A DNA stretch of 24,384 nt from a virus. Positions 14,504 through 21,859 of this stretch are shown here, in pieces (the first letter of the stretch is position 1; each line of letters opens with the position of its first letter). A program made the translations under genes and the position numbers. The notes beneath the pieces were generated by a model. The model made no database searches, was not told the origin of the DNA, and saw only the letters and a list, made by a program, of their open reading frames with translations. The DNA lies in the IMG/VR virus record IMGVR_UViG_3300033149_003963, positions 1 through 24,384 of that record; one strand, given 5' to 3'.

Positions 14504-15223
14504 TCAGACCATGTCCGGCACGTCTACGGCCACCGCACCGTGCGGGCGAGTGATGATTTGCACGCCACCCGACGCCGGGTTCCAGAGCGACAGCTCCGGG
14601 ACCAGGATAAGGTCGGTGGTTGCGGCCACCGGGAAGTTCAACGCGCCCTCCTCGATTGCACCCTCAACGACCACCTCGGCGGTGGTCAGGGTGCCCGTGG
14701 TGTCGCTGGCGGTGACCCTCATGTCCACAGGGTCCCTCAGCACACCAACGGCCTTGGGCACTACCCACTCACCGCGAGTCAGGTCGGCTGCGCCGTTCTC
14801 GTAGCACTCAATCCAGTCCGTTGCGGCCACGCCAGCCGACGCCGCGACCGTGATGATGTTAGTGGTGTAGTCAACCGCCACCACCTGACCGAGCGCAACA
14901 CCACCACCCGTCGCCGGACCGGTCACATCAATGGACTGGATGGTGTCACCAGCCTTGAACGGGCTGGCGTCGGCCACCGTGATGTGCGTCGCGTCAGGCA
15001 CATCCGTGACCTGCGACCGGCGAATAGGCAGCCACAGCCCCTCGTCGGCATAGCCCGCCTGGTGAATCGCCGCCATCGGGGTCCCCGCCGGAATCACGAA
15101 CGAGGTGTGGTCAAGCGGGTCGCGGGCCTCGGCAGAGATGTTGATTCCGAGAATCCGCTCGATGGCCTGGAACGGCGCGTCGTACGCCAACTCCTCACAG
15201 TTTCGCTCCACATCGTATGGCAT
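14504..15223 (-). CDS. Probable head decoration protein
   Basis: A 239-residue protein between scaffold and major capsid genes, the usual place of a gpD-type decoration protein. The ATG at 15223 has a strong site (AGGAGGTGA, eight bases upstream). Residues 1-75 include SAEARDPLDHTSFVIPAGTP and QAGYADEGLWLP. Residues about 77-130 form a beta module (ITVADASPFKAGDTI, then ITVAASAGVAATDWI) like those in the 529-residue protein upstream of terminase. The C-terminal part is beta-rich and ends in VAVDVPDMV. It would bind the outer shell after expansion. Length is about twice that of lambda gpD, so an extra surface domain is likely. The role rests on position and composition, not on a diagnostic motif. 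Confidence 0.55.
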   Translation of the reverse strand: MPYDVERNCEELAYDAPFQAIERILGINISAEARDPLDHTSFVIPAGTPMAAIHQAGYADEGLWLPIRRSQVTDVPDATHITVADASPFKAGDTIQSIDVTGPATGGGVALGQVVAVDYTTNIITVAASAGVAATDWIECYENGAADLTRGEWVVPKAVGVLRDPVDMRVTASDTTGTLTTAEVVVEGAIEEGALNFPVAATTDLILVPELSLWNPASGGVQIITRPHGAVAVDVPDMV

Positions 15224-15278
15224 CGAATTGTCACCTCCTACTGCATTAGTTCGGTTACAGGTGTGACCCTACCCCTCG

Positions 15279-15887
15279 TCAGTCCTCCGGCTCGTTGGCC
15301 ATCGCCGCCATCTTGGTCGCGACGGTGTCGGCCTGAGCGTCGGATGCCTGGTCGGGGTCCTCCGACCCCTCCCACACCAGTCCCTGCGGCCCCCGGCGGA
15401 CAGCCTGCGAGCTACAGGCCTTGAGCAGGGTGAGCACCACCTGCGCAATCGGCTGCTCGGCTTCCTCCTCGCCCCCGTCCTCCTCCGCCCTAACCAGCAC
15501 GGTCACCTTGTCGTCGCGGGCGAGCAGGTACTCCAGCAGCACATAGGCCTGCCGCCTCTGCGCCGGAGGCACATAGCCCTCGCGGACCAGGTCATCCACC
15601 AGGGCCTCGGCCTGGTCCCGACGCCGCGCAACTGTCAGGGCCTCGACCTGACCCGCCAGCTCCTCGCGGGCCTTGCGCTCCTGCGCGAGCAAGCGCAGGG
15701 TCTGGTCCTGGTCATCATCCCCGGCGGGCCGATTGCCCAGCGTGTCAGCCACTACGTCGGCCCCCTCAGGCAGCCGCTCCGGGTCCTCGACACCCACAGG
15801 GTCGTCCAGGTCCGCGAGGCTCTCAGGCTTGGCCTCACCCTTGAGCACGGAGACCAACCCCTCCTTGAACTTCTCCCAACTGGACAT
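15279..15887 (-). CDS. Capsid scaffold protein made from an internal in-frame start
   Basis: The ATG at 15887 is in frame with the protease gene and is preceded by AAGGAGGT (15904-15897) with nine bases of spacing, one of the strongest ribosome sites in the window. The product would be 202 residues starting MSSWEKFKEGLVSVL. It is acidic, with a central coiled-coil stretch (about residues 65-90: RLLAQERKAREELAGQVEAL), then EALVDDLVREGYVPPAQR and a Glu-rich region. This is the arrangement known from Mu gpI/gpZ and lambda C/Nu3, where the free scaffold is the C-terminal part of the protease gene expressed alone in greater amount. Production of the separate protein here is inferred. Confidence 0.7.
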   Translation of the reverse strand: MSSWEKFKEGLVSVLKGEAKPESLADLDDPVGVEDPERLPEGADVVADTLGNRPAGDDDQDQTLRLLAQERKAREELAGQVEALTVARRRDQAEALVDDLVREGYVPPAQRRQAYVLLEYLLARDDKVTVLVRAEEDGGEEEAEQPIAQVVLTLLKACSSQAVRRGPQGLVWEGSEDPDQASDAQADTVATKMAAMANEPED

Positions 15888-17066
15888 CGTCTTCGCACCT
15901 CCTTCCGAACTGAGTTCATCAATAACCTCGGACTCAACCTCACACGCTGTCGCCGCAGCTTTCAGCCGCCGCTTGGCGGTGGCGTCAAGGTCTGAGGGTG
16001 TCCACTCGCTGCCCCGCGCCCCCCTCAGCGCACCGGCAATGGCCCGCACACGAGGGCAACTGATGGGACCTGCCTTCGTGTATCTCTCCACGCGACCCCA
16101 CCTGTCAGTCTTCTCCGAACTGGTGTCGGCGTCTCGGTAAGGCAGGTGCCAACTGTCCGGCTCGTCTATGTCTCCAACTATCAGAAAACACTCAGGTGGG
16201 AGCAGGGTCTGCTTCATTGGCCTGCTCTCCGTCGTGTCGGCGTGTATCCTGGTCATAGGTATCTCACCTCTCAAAGCGTCCGTCCAAGTCTGTTTGACCT
16301 CGATGCGTTCAGGCTCGACGGTGACCTTGACGCCGTCCACCTCGTAGTTGTGGCGGTAGTAGCGGCCCTCGTAACTGACGACCATGTAGCCGTCGAAAAC
16401 ATCCCGCACATACGGGCCGAAATCGTCGCCTGCGTAGTCCGGCAGCTCGGCAAGCGCAGCCTGGAGTTTCTCGGACAGCTCAGAGGCCGAGAGGTCGCCG
16501 AGCTGCTGGGTGTGAACGACATCCTGAAGGTGCGAGTACTCGGCGCGGTTCAACACGATTTCCCAGGGCAGCCGCTTGACCGCCGGGTCATCCACCCAGG
16601 CAACGCCCACCAGGGCCGGGCCGATGGATTTATCCTCATCCCCACCCTCCAGGACATAGTCATCAACAGTTTCAGCGGAGAGGTAGCGCAGCTTGCCCTT
16701 CTGCATGTCGGCTATCATGCTCTCCTCGACCACCTCAAGGTCGCCGAACAGGACCCCATCCTCCTCATCGAAGCGGAGGTCGCTGAGCCAGGCCATGACC
16801 TCGCGGGCGTCCGCGTTTTCGGGTTGGCCGGTCCGGGCATCATACGTATGCCTGGCTTTGAGAGCTGGACTCCAGGACTCCTCGTCCCGCAGTCGCACGA
16901 AGTTGTCTGCCATCTGCTGGAGGTCAGCGGCGCTGTAGTCCTTCCCGTTGAACTTCCCCGGACGCATGATGGGCAGGCCCCGCACCACCTGCTTGTCGCC
17001 GTCCTTTTCATACAGGACCTCGTAGTTAGTCAGGTCGTTCAAGAAGAGGCTCACGCCTGGTCCCAT
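15279..17066 (-). CDS. Prohead protease-scaffold fusion (Mu gpI-like) with a middle domain
   Basis: A 595-residue protein. I prefer the third of three clustered ATGs (17066), because GGAGG sits eight bases before it; 17081 is the longest option. Residues 1-180 look like the Mu gpI/HK97-type prohead protease: LKARHTYDARTG with candidate catalytic His73, EVMAWLSDLRFDEEDGVLFGD, RYLSAET with candidate Ser130, and PALVGVAWVDDPAVKRLP. Residues about 190-265 hold a separate domain (YVRDVFDGYMVV, YEGRYYRHNYEV). Residues about 290-350 contain CFLIVGD and WHLPYRDA, reminiscent of DUF6582-type phage domains. The last 202 residues are the scaffold: acidic, with a coiled-coil stretch (LAQERKAREELAGQVEALT). 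Strong ribosome sites with in-frame ATGs occur inside at 16256 and 15887. The protease matures the head; the scaffold guides shell assembly. Confidence 0.85.
   Translation of the reverse strand: MGPGVSLFLNDLTNYEVLYEKDGDKQVVRGLPIMRPGKFNGKDYSAADLQQMADNFVRLRDEESWSPALKARHTYDARTGQPENADAREVMAWLSDLRFDEEDGVLFGDLEVVEESMIADMQKGKLRYLSAETVDDYVLEGGDEDKSIGPALVGVAWVDDPAVKRLPWEIVLNRAEYSHLQDVVHTQQLGDLSASELSEKLQAALAELPDYAGDDFGPYVRDVFDGYMVVSYEGRYYRHNYEVDGVKVTVEPERIEVKQTWTDALRGEIPMTRIHADTTESRPMKQTLLPPECFLIVGDIDEPDSWHLPYRDADTSSEKTDRWGRVERYTKAGPISCPRVRAIAGALRGARGSEWTPSDLDATAKRRLKAAATACEVESEVIDELSSEGGAKTMSSWEKFKEGLVSVLKGEAKPESLADLDDPVGVEDPERLPEGADVVADTLGNRPAGDDDQDQTLRLLAQERKAREELAGQVEALTVARRRDQAEALVDDLVREGYVPPAQRRQAYVLLEYLLARDDKVTVLVRAEEDGGEEEAEQPIAQVVLTLLKACSSQAVRRGPQGLVWEGSEDPDQASDAQADTVATKMAAMANEPED
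16254..16270 (-). promoter_or_regulatory. Internal ribosome site and ATG within the protease-scaffold gene
   Basis: GAGGTGA (16270-16264) lies seven bases before an in-frame ATG at 16256 (protein begins MTRIHADTTESRP). Translation from here would give a 325-residue protein holding the middle domain and the scaffold. The spacing is ideal, but the bases also encode Arg-Gly-Glu, so chance is possible. Confidence 0.35.
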
Positions 17067-17313
17067 CGTCATTGCCTCCATCCCTTTGTCTGCGCACCTT
17101 CCGAGCCGCTGCGCTGTAGGCGTCGAAGGCGCAGGACCGTATCCCGTCGAAATAGGCCCGCCACTCCTCCGGCAACTCGTCGTCCGACACCTCCGGGCAA
17201 TCCCCTGGAGGACTCCGCTTGAAAAGCGTATGCTCCTGCGCGTCCTTGTAGCCCCTCACCATCCACGTGAAGAGGTCCCTCAGTTTGGAGCCGATGACAT
17301 GCCCTCCCGACAC
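17026..17313 (-). CDS. Small protein of unknown function
   Basis: A 95-residue reading frame beginning with GTG at 17313 inside the end of the membrane protein gene (34-base overlap) and ending inside the start of the protease gene (about 40 bases), with stop TAA. An AGAGGG lies about ten bases before the GTG. The sequence is hydrophilic: a basic N-terminus with an aromatic patch (LFTWMVRGYKDAQ), an acidic centre (VSDDELPEEWRAYFDGI) and a charged tail ending in EPLLERPD. It has no membrane segment and I recognise no family. Overlap on both sides and the lack of any other gene in the gap support it as real. Confidence 0.5.
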   Translation of the reverse strand: MSGGHVIGSKLRDLFTWMVRGYKDAQEHTLFKRSPPGDCPEVSDDELPEEWRAYFDGIRSCAFDAYSAAARKVRRQRDGGNDDGTRREPLLERPD

Positions 17314-17651
17314 TGAAGCACGACCCTCTGCACGATGTTCTCCGCCAGCAACTCAATCTCAGTGCGGGGCATGAAGGTCTTCCCTGCCTCACTCAGGGTG
17401 AAGTGGATGTGCCTATCCTCGCAGTGGGCCTTCAGCTTTTGCAGGGCCATCCCATAGCCTAAAGCTACCCCCGCTGCTGTGGTCAGCAGCCCTAGCAGCG
17501 CCGCAACGTCAACACGGATTGTGACGCCGTCGTCAGGGTTCACGGTGGATGGGGGTTGGGCATAGGCGTAGGGGAGTGCCACATAGCAGCCCATCACCAC
17601 TGCGAGCAGCACCCAGGGTATGGCGTTTGACTGCCAGAAGCGTTGAGTCAT
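17280..17651 (-). CDS. Two-segment membrane protein, holin candidate
   Basis: A 123-residue protein from the ATG at 17651, where GGGAGAAGG lies just upstream; an in-frame earlier ATG at 17675 falls inside the previous gene and lacks a site. Residues 11-31 are hydrophobic and end in AYAQP, so this could be a signal peptide or a first membrane helix. Residues 49-71 (AALLGLLTTAAGVALGYGMA) form a second segment. The last 50 residues are charged and helical with two Cys. Two short membrane segments fit a class II holin, but no endolysin lies nearby and small membrane proteins also occur in head clusters. Function is unknown. Confidence 0.6.
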   Translation of the reverse strand: MTQRFWQSNAIPWVLLAVVMGCYVALPYAYAQPPSTVNPDDGVTIRVDVAALLGLLTTAAGVALGYGMALQKLKAHCEDRHIHFTLSEAGKTFMPRTEIELLAENIVQRVVLQCREGMSSAPN

Positions 17652-17664
17652 CGTCCTTCTCCCT

Positions 17665-18639
17665 TCAGAGACCATACTTCGCCTTCACCCGCTCGACCCA
17701 CTCGCGCATCTCGGCCTTATCCGACTCGGATAGCGGCCTCAAGAAGTCCCTCAGGTCACGCGGCTCAGGCATCGTGCTGTAGTCCACGGCCCCGAAACCT
17801 GAGAGCGGCCTCTCGTCCTCGGTAGCCCCCGCCAGCACCTCCGCCGCCGTCTCAAACTCGACCTCCTCGTTGAAGAGGATGGGGGTCAGAACACAGCGGC
17901 AGCCGAAGTGCAGCGGCAAGCTGACTCCGTCCATGTCATCACAGCGAAAACAGCGCCCATCCATATACATGCAGCGTTCGCAGGTGCGGTTGTCGCCGAC
18001 CGCCGCGACTTGGACTCCCTGCACCACGGCGCTGGCGCGGTAGCGAGCCAGACTGCCGTGATTGTAAAGCGTGGCCGATTCGGTGCGAGCTATCGTTTCC
18101 CGATGATTAGTCGAGCGCCCGAAGCCCTCGGTCGCCAGGTGCATCATGGTCTGGCTGGTCGTCATCCCCTCCCGCACAGCCTCGGCCACCAAGTCGCGGC
18201 AGAGTTCGCGCCGCACCTCACTCAGCACGTGGCGCAGCGGTGGAACCCGCGTCGCGACGTACCGCTCAATGCTCTCCTCAGGGATGACCAGGTCCTCACC
18301 GACCAGCGCGAACCCCAGCGCCTCGTCCTCCACCGACTGGTGCGTCCACACCCGCGAGGGATGCAGCGCGGAGAGGACGCGCCAGCCCCGCCGCAATGCT
18401 GACTGGACCTCCTTCTGTGCCCGCGTCCAGCCTCGCGCAACGGCCTCCTCGAAAACCGCCTCAAGCGGCACAAGCGGGTAGGGCACGGCCAGCGCCTGCA
18501 ACGGCGTCTCGCAGGCCCCAACCTCGTCGAAATAGGCGCGGTCCGCATCCTGGAGGACCCGCCTGATGTCCTGGATGCAGAGGCCCAGGTCGTACTGCGC
18601 CGCCCTTGCGTAGATTCGCACGGCCTCGACGACGGCCAT
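17665..18639 (-). CDS. Head morphogenesis protein (Mu gpF / SPP1 gp7-like)
   Basis: A 324-residue protein. I start it at the ATG at 18639, two bases after the portal stop, rather than at 18822; the 61 extra residues would overlap the portal out of frame and are Arg/Ser-rich shadow sequence. The family signature is clear: ARTESATLYNHGSLARY from residue 184, then DNRTCERC with Cys220 and Cys223, a second Cys pair at 230 and 233, and PLHFGCRC at 242-249. The four to six Cys and the His suggest a bound metal. Proteins of this family enter the prohead in few copies and associate with the portal. The C-terminal 60 residues are acidic and helical (DLRDFLRPLSESDKAEM). Confidence 0.88.
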   Translation of the reverse strand: MAVVEAVRIYARAAQYDLGLCIQDIRRVLQDADRAYFDEVGACETPLQALAVPYPLVPLEAVFEEAVARGWTRAQKEVQSALRRGWRVLSALHPSRVWTHQSVEDEALGFALVGEDLVIPEESIERYVATRVPPLRHVLSEVRRELCRDLVAEAVREGMTTSQTMMHLATEGFGRSTNHRETIARTESATLYNHGSLARYRASAVVQGVQVAAVGDNRTCERCMYMDGRCFRCDDMDGVSLPLHFGCRCVLTPILFNEEVEFETAAEVLAGATEDERPLSGFGAVDYSTMPEPRDLRDFLRPLSESDKAEMREWVERVKAKYGL

Positions 18640-18640
18640 C

Positions 18641-20041
18641 TCAGGCCACCCACCCGTATCGTGCAGCCTGCTCGCGGGCACGCTGGCCCTCGGCCTGGAG
18701 CCGCTCCTCGCGCTCATTCGGCTCCAGGTCGGAAGACAGCGCCAGCACGTCGCTGAAGACCTCGCGCAGCTTGTCGTGGTCGGCCTGCGGCAGAGGGTCG
18801 CCAACCGCTGTCCGGCCCGCAATTCCTCGCTGCACCTTCTCGAAGACCGAGGCCAGCAGGTCCAGGTCCTTCGTCTGCAACGGCTCCCAGGCCCACCTGC
18901 CCAGGTCGGCGGGGGGCCTCTCGATATTGTAGGTCACCAGCGGTCTGACCAACTGGTGAACAATCACCTCGCCCAGCTCCTGACGGATACCGTCAAGCAG
19001 CAGCAGGAAGAAATCAAGACTTGTCTGCGACTGCGCCCTGCTCCCATGCTCCGGCTCTCGCATAAGCAACTGCGGCGTGAGCACACTCAGGAAGAGTTGG
19101 TCGTCCCAGTAACGCAGGATGGTGTCGAAGGCTTTCCCATCCCCGGTGGGGGAGAGGGTCTCCATCTTGAACGGAGTCTGCGGGTCAGCCGGAATGCCAA
19201 CCGCCATGCCCGGTTGCAAGTCACCAAAGAACCTGGTGAGGAACTTCGGCCAAGGAACCTGTTCGCCCGTGTCGGGGTCCTCGGTGGTCCCAGCCGGGCA
19301 GAGAAACACCGGCGTCGGCATCGCGGTCTTCTGGCAAAACGTATTCCAGTAGCCCTGCTGCTTCGTCTTCGAGTACCAGGCCGCCCGCGCCGACTGGAGC
19401 AAGCTCGCTCCGTACACCTGCTCTCTCAGCTCAGAGAACAGGGTGAAGTAGACGACATCAGCAACCTCGTGAGTGACCGGCTCCCCACCCTCCAGACTCG
19501 TCGGGAATTGAGTAACCCTCTCCACCCGCTTGGTCTTCTTGTCGAGCTTGATGCCATTGCCATCAGACCTGTAAGGGTTGAAGAAGGTCAGCGGATGGCA
19601 GAGGTCGAGGTGCTCGATGTACCACTCGCTCGCCGTGGTCCCCCAGGTCGGCTCCAACACCGCGAACCCGGCCCACAACGAGGACAGCATCTTGCCGACG
19701 ACGGCTCGCATCCCACCCTCAACCCTGGCAAGCAGGGCGCGCACCTTCTCCTGGACCGCCTCATCATCGTGGTGATAGTCACCCAGGCGCGACAATATCA
19801 GGGTCCTGATGACCAGCAACGCCATGCGCACGGTCGGGTCATAGGAGCGCATCAACCAGTACTCAGCGACGCGGTCATGCAGCGCTGGGAAGGGCTTGTA
19901 TGGCCCTACATCCCAGGCCTCCCACTCCCTCGCCCTGATGACGGCCTTCGCCGCGCCGCCCCCCGGCGTGGCAGGCTCCTCCTGGTGAGTTGCCACCAGG
20001 ACCAGGCTGCCGAAGCTGTTGTCAACGGGCACCGTCACCAC
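18641..20041 (-). CDS. Portal protein (Mu gp29/DUF935-like)
   Basis: A 466-residue protein starting with GTG at 20041, preceded by GAGGAGG, and overlapping the terminase stop by a few bases. Features of the portal families are visible: YDPTVRMALLVI near residues 67-78, SLWAGFAVLEPTW near 121-133, YGASLLQSARAAWYSK near 209-224, and a C-terminal helical stretch rich in Gln, Glu and Arg. The portal forms the ring at one capsid vertex that is the DNA channel and the docking site for terminase and tail. Position directly between terminase and the Mu F-like gene supports the call. The choice of the DUF935 family over other portal families is by eye only. Confidence 0.85.
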   Translation of the reverse strand: MVTVPVDNSFGSLVLVATHQEEPATPGGGAAKAVIRAREWEAWDVGPYKPFPALHDRVAEYWLMRSYDPTVRMALLVIRTLILSRLGDYHHDDEAVQEKVRALLARVEGGMRAVVGKMLSSLWAGFAVLEPTWGTTASEWYIEHLDLCHPLTFFNPYRSDGNGIKLDKKTKRVERVTQFPTSLEGGEPVTHEVADVVYFTLFSELREQVYGASLLQSARAAWYSKTKQQGYWNTFCQKTAMPTPVFLCPAGTTEDPDTGEQVPWPKFLTRFFGDLQPGMAVGIPADPQTPFKMETLSPTGDGKAFDTILRYWDDQLFLSVLTPQLLMREPEHGSRAQSQTSLDFFLLLLDGIRQELGEVIVHQLVRPLVTYNIERPPADLGRWAWEPLQTKDLDLLASVFEKVQRGIAGRTAVGDPLPQADHDKLREVFSDVLALSSDLEPNEREERLQAEGQRAREQAARYGWVA

Positions 20042-21393
20042 GCCACCCGCGCCTCCTCGAAGTCGAAATCGGCAGGTGCTGTTGAATGCACAAAATCTGC
20101 GGCCCTCACCGGGCTGCCGTGCGTCGCCGCCAGGCCCATCTCAGCGTACCTCCTGGCGTCAAGGGCGTGATTGAACTCCCGCGCCGGTGGTGCGTCGGCA
20201 ATCGGGTTACCATCGCGGTCCTCGCGATAGTGGTATTGTTTCAACTCGCTCAACGTATGCGGGCAGTTCGGCTCGACCACCTGGAGCGTCGGCATGATGG
20301 ACTGCACCTGCCGGATGCCCGGTATCACAGAGTTGTCGGCCTGCGTCACGTTCATGCCCGCCCGCTGCCAGGCCAGAATCGCGTTGGCGTCTTCGGGGTC
20401 TGCGTACCACATGCTGACCCCCCACTTCTTCGTCAGCTCTTGTGCCTCCGTGAGCCAGTCATTCCCAGGTTCCCCATGCGTTAGCTTGTTGGTCTCGTAA
20501 ACCTCGTCGAGCCACACACGCCGCCCCCACCGGTCAACCCCGTTGACCACCAGACAACCGGGTGAGGTCGTGCCCCAGTCCACGCCGCCGACGACGGCCC
20601 TCAGCTCGCTCCGTGGCGGAGCCTCCTGCACGCAGCACTTCTCGGCGTCGAAGTCGGCATAGACAAGACCCCTGAAGGTGACAAACTCAGCGCCCATCTC
20701 CTGCCGGTGCCAGTCCGAGCCGACGACATAGGCCTCCTCAAGCGCCAGAATGTCATCGGGCCTCAGCCCTGGGTTGTCGTAGGTCCGCCAATGGAAATAG
20801 GCGTAGCGGTCGCGCCTGTCGCGGGTCCAACCGCCCCGCCCCTTGACGAACGTGTCGTAGACCCAGTCCCTGCCCCTGGGCGTGGTCGTCATCCAGGCGC
20901 GGTGGGGGTAGCCGCCCTGCTGTGTCAGCCGCCCCACCAGCACTTGCCAGGCCGTATGCCTACACAGCGCCCCCTCGTCCAGCCAGGCGATGCTGGCCTC
21001 CGTCGCTCTAATACTGTCGGGGTCCGCCGCGTAGCAGTACTGGATGTGACTGCCGTTGTGAAAAGTCACGAAGTTGTCGGCGCGGTTCTCCTCGGCGAAC
21101 AGCGTCGGCGTCCCGTCCCCCCGCGTCCCCCACCAACCGGCCACCAGCCGAATGGTGGGGATGGGGCCGCCACGCCTGCGCAACATCGGGTACGTCGGCG
21201 CGGCGACCAGGGCCTCGATACCCGGATATTTCAGCAGGTGCCTGACTACATCGTAGGCGGCGACCAGGCTCTTGCCGCCTCGGATGCCAGCGACGACTCC
21301 ACGATACCGCGCAGGGCTGACCAGGAAATCGTGCTGGCCCTGGTGCCGCTCAAACCAGTTACATTCAGGAGGCACCGACCCGCTCAATGTCAT
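20035..21393 (-). CDS. terL: Terminase large subunit (packaging ATPase and nuclease)
   Basis: A 452-residue protein with the full motif set. The Walker A variant AGIRGGKS is at residues 35-42, Walker B SIAWLDE at 134-140 with Asp139 and Glu140, and the coupling motif WMTTTPRG at 167-174. The RNase H-like nuclease acids fit Asp272 (GGVDWGTTS), Asp332 (WYADPED) and Asp412 (NHALDARRY). It is the motor that threads DNA into the prohead through the portal and cuts it at the end. It overlaps both neighbours: its ATG lies within the small subunit gene and its last codons overlap the portal's GTG. Nothing is missing, so it appears functional. Confidence 0.95.
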   Translation of the reverse strand: MTLSGSVPPECNWFERHQGQHDFLVSPARYRGVVAGIRGGKSLVAAYDVVRHLLKYPGIEALVAAPTYPMLRRRGGPIPTIRLVAGWWGTRGDGTPTLFAEENRADNFVTFHNGSHIQYCYAADPDSIRATEASIAWLDEGALCRHTAWQVLVGRLTQQGGYPHRAWMTTTPRGRDWVYDTFVKGRGGWTRDRRDRYAYFHWRTYDNPGLRPDDILALEEAYVVGSDWHRQEMGAEFVTFRGLVYADFDAEKCCVQEAPPRSELRAVVGGVDWGTTSPGCLVVNGVDRWGRRVWLDEVYETNKLTHGEPGNDWLTEAQELTKKWGVSMWYADPEDANAILAWQRAGMNVTQADNSVIPGIRQVQSIMPTLQVVEPNCPHTLSELKQYHYREDRDGNPIADAPPAREFNHALDARRYAEMGLAATHGSPVRAADFVHSTAPADFDFEEARVAW

Positions 21394-21859
21394 GCAGCCG
21401 CCAGACCTCCCCGTTGCCGCCGTCGCCCAGCGGGTCGCCCGGACCGTGCACGGGCACCGCGACGACCCTCTGCTCGGCGCGGCTGTCAGCCTCGCCCAGC
21501 AAGAACGCCTTCAACCGAATGAGCTTGTCCAGGCCGCTGGCGCTGGGCGTGCCCTCCCCAGCGAGCAGGGCGTCGTAGGTGTGCGTGATGACCTCGTCCA
21601 GGCGCTCCACCTCGGCGACGGCCCATTTCACCTCCGCCTCGATGATGCGCTCGCGGGTGCGCCGCCTTATCTCGGCAATCATCTCCTCGAACTCCGGCTC
21701 GTTGGCAACCTCGCGGGCGGAGGTGGTGTGGAGGTTCACCTCCCGCGCCGCAGCCTCCAGGTTGCCGGTCCGGGCGTAGACCGCGATGAACCTGCGCTGT
21801 TCGCGCCGGTCCAGCTCGCTCCACCAGCGACGTTTTATCCTGGTCTCGGCCATGCTCAT
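21365..21859 (-). CDS. terS: Terminase small subunit
   Basis: A 164-residue protein directly before and overlapping the large terminase by 29 bases. Residues about 13-55 fit the helix-turn-helix of small terminases: RREQRRFIAVYARTGNLEAA, then AREVNLHTTSAREVANEPEF. A long charged helix follows (about 55-95), suited to oligomerisation. The C-terminal 60 residues are low in hydrophobic content and may contact the large subunit. The usual role is to bind the packaging site and load the large subunit onto DNA. Length and position are typical. The assignment rests on the helix-turn-helix pattern and context, since small terminases diverge quickly. Confidence 0.82.
   Translation of the reverse strand: MSMAETRIKRRWWSELDRREQRRFIAVYARTGNLEAAAREVNLHTTSAREVANEPEFEEMIAEIRRRTRERIIEAEVKWAVAEVERLDEVITHTYDALLAGEGTPSASGLDKLIRLKAFLLGEADSRAEQRVVAVPVHGPGDPLGDGGNGEVWRLHDIERVGAS

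Noticed and set aside
18640-18822. N-terminal 61-residue extension of the F-like protein
   Set aside because: It overlaps the portal gene out of frame, is Arg/Ser/Cys-rich, and the ATG at 18639 directly after the portal stop fits the operon.
18776-20170. 464-residue plus-strand reading frame opposite the portal gene
   Set aside because: It is antisense to a well-supported portal gene, is rich in Arg, Leu, Gln and His, and has no ribosome site; it results from GC-rich codon bias on the other strand.
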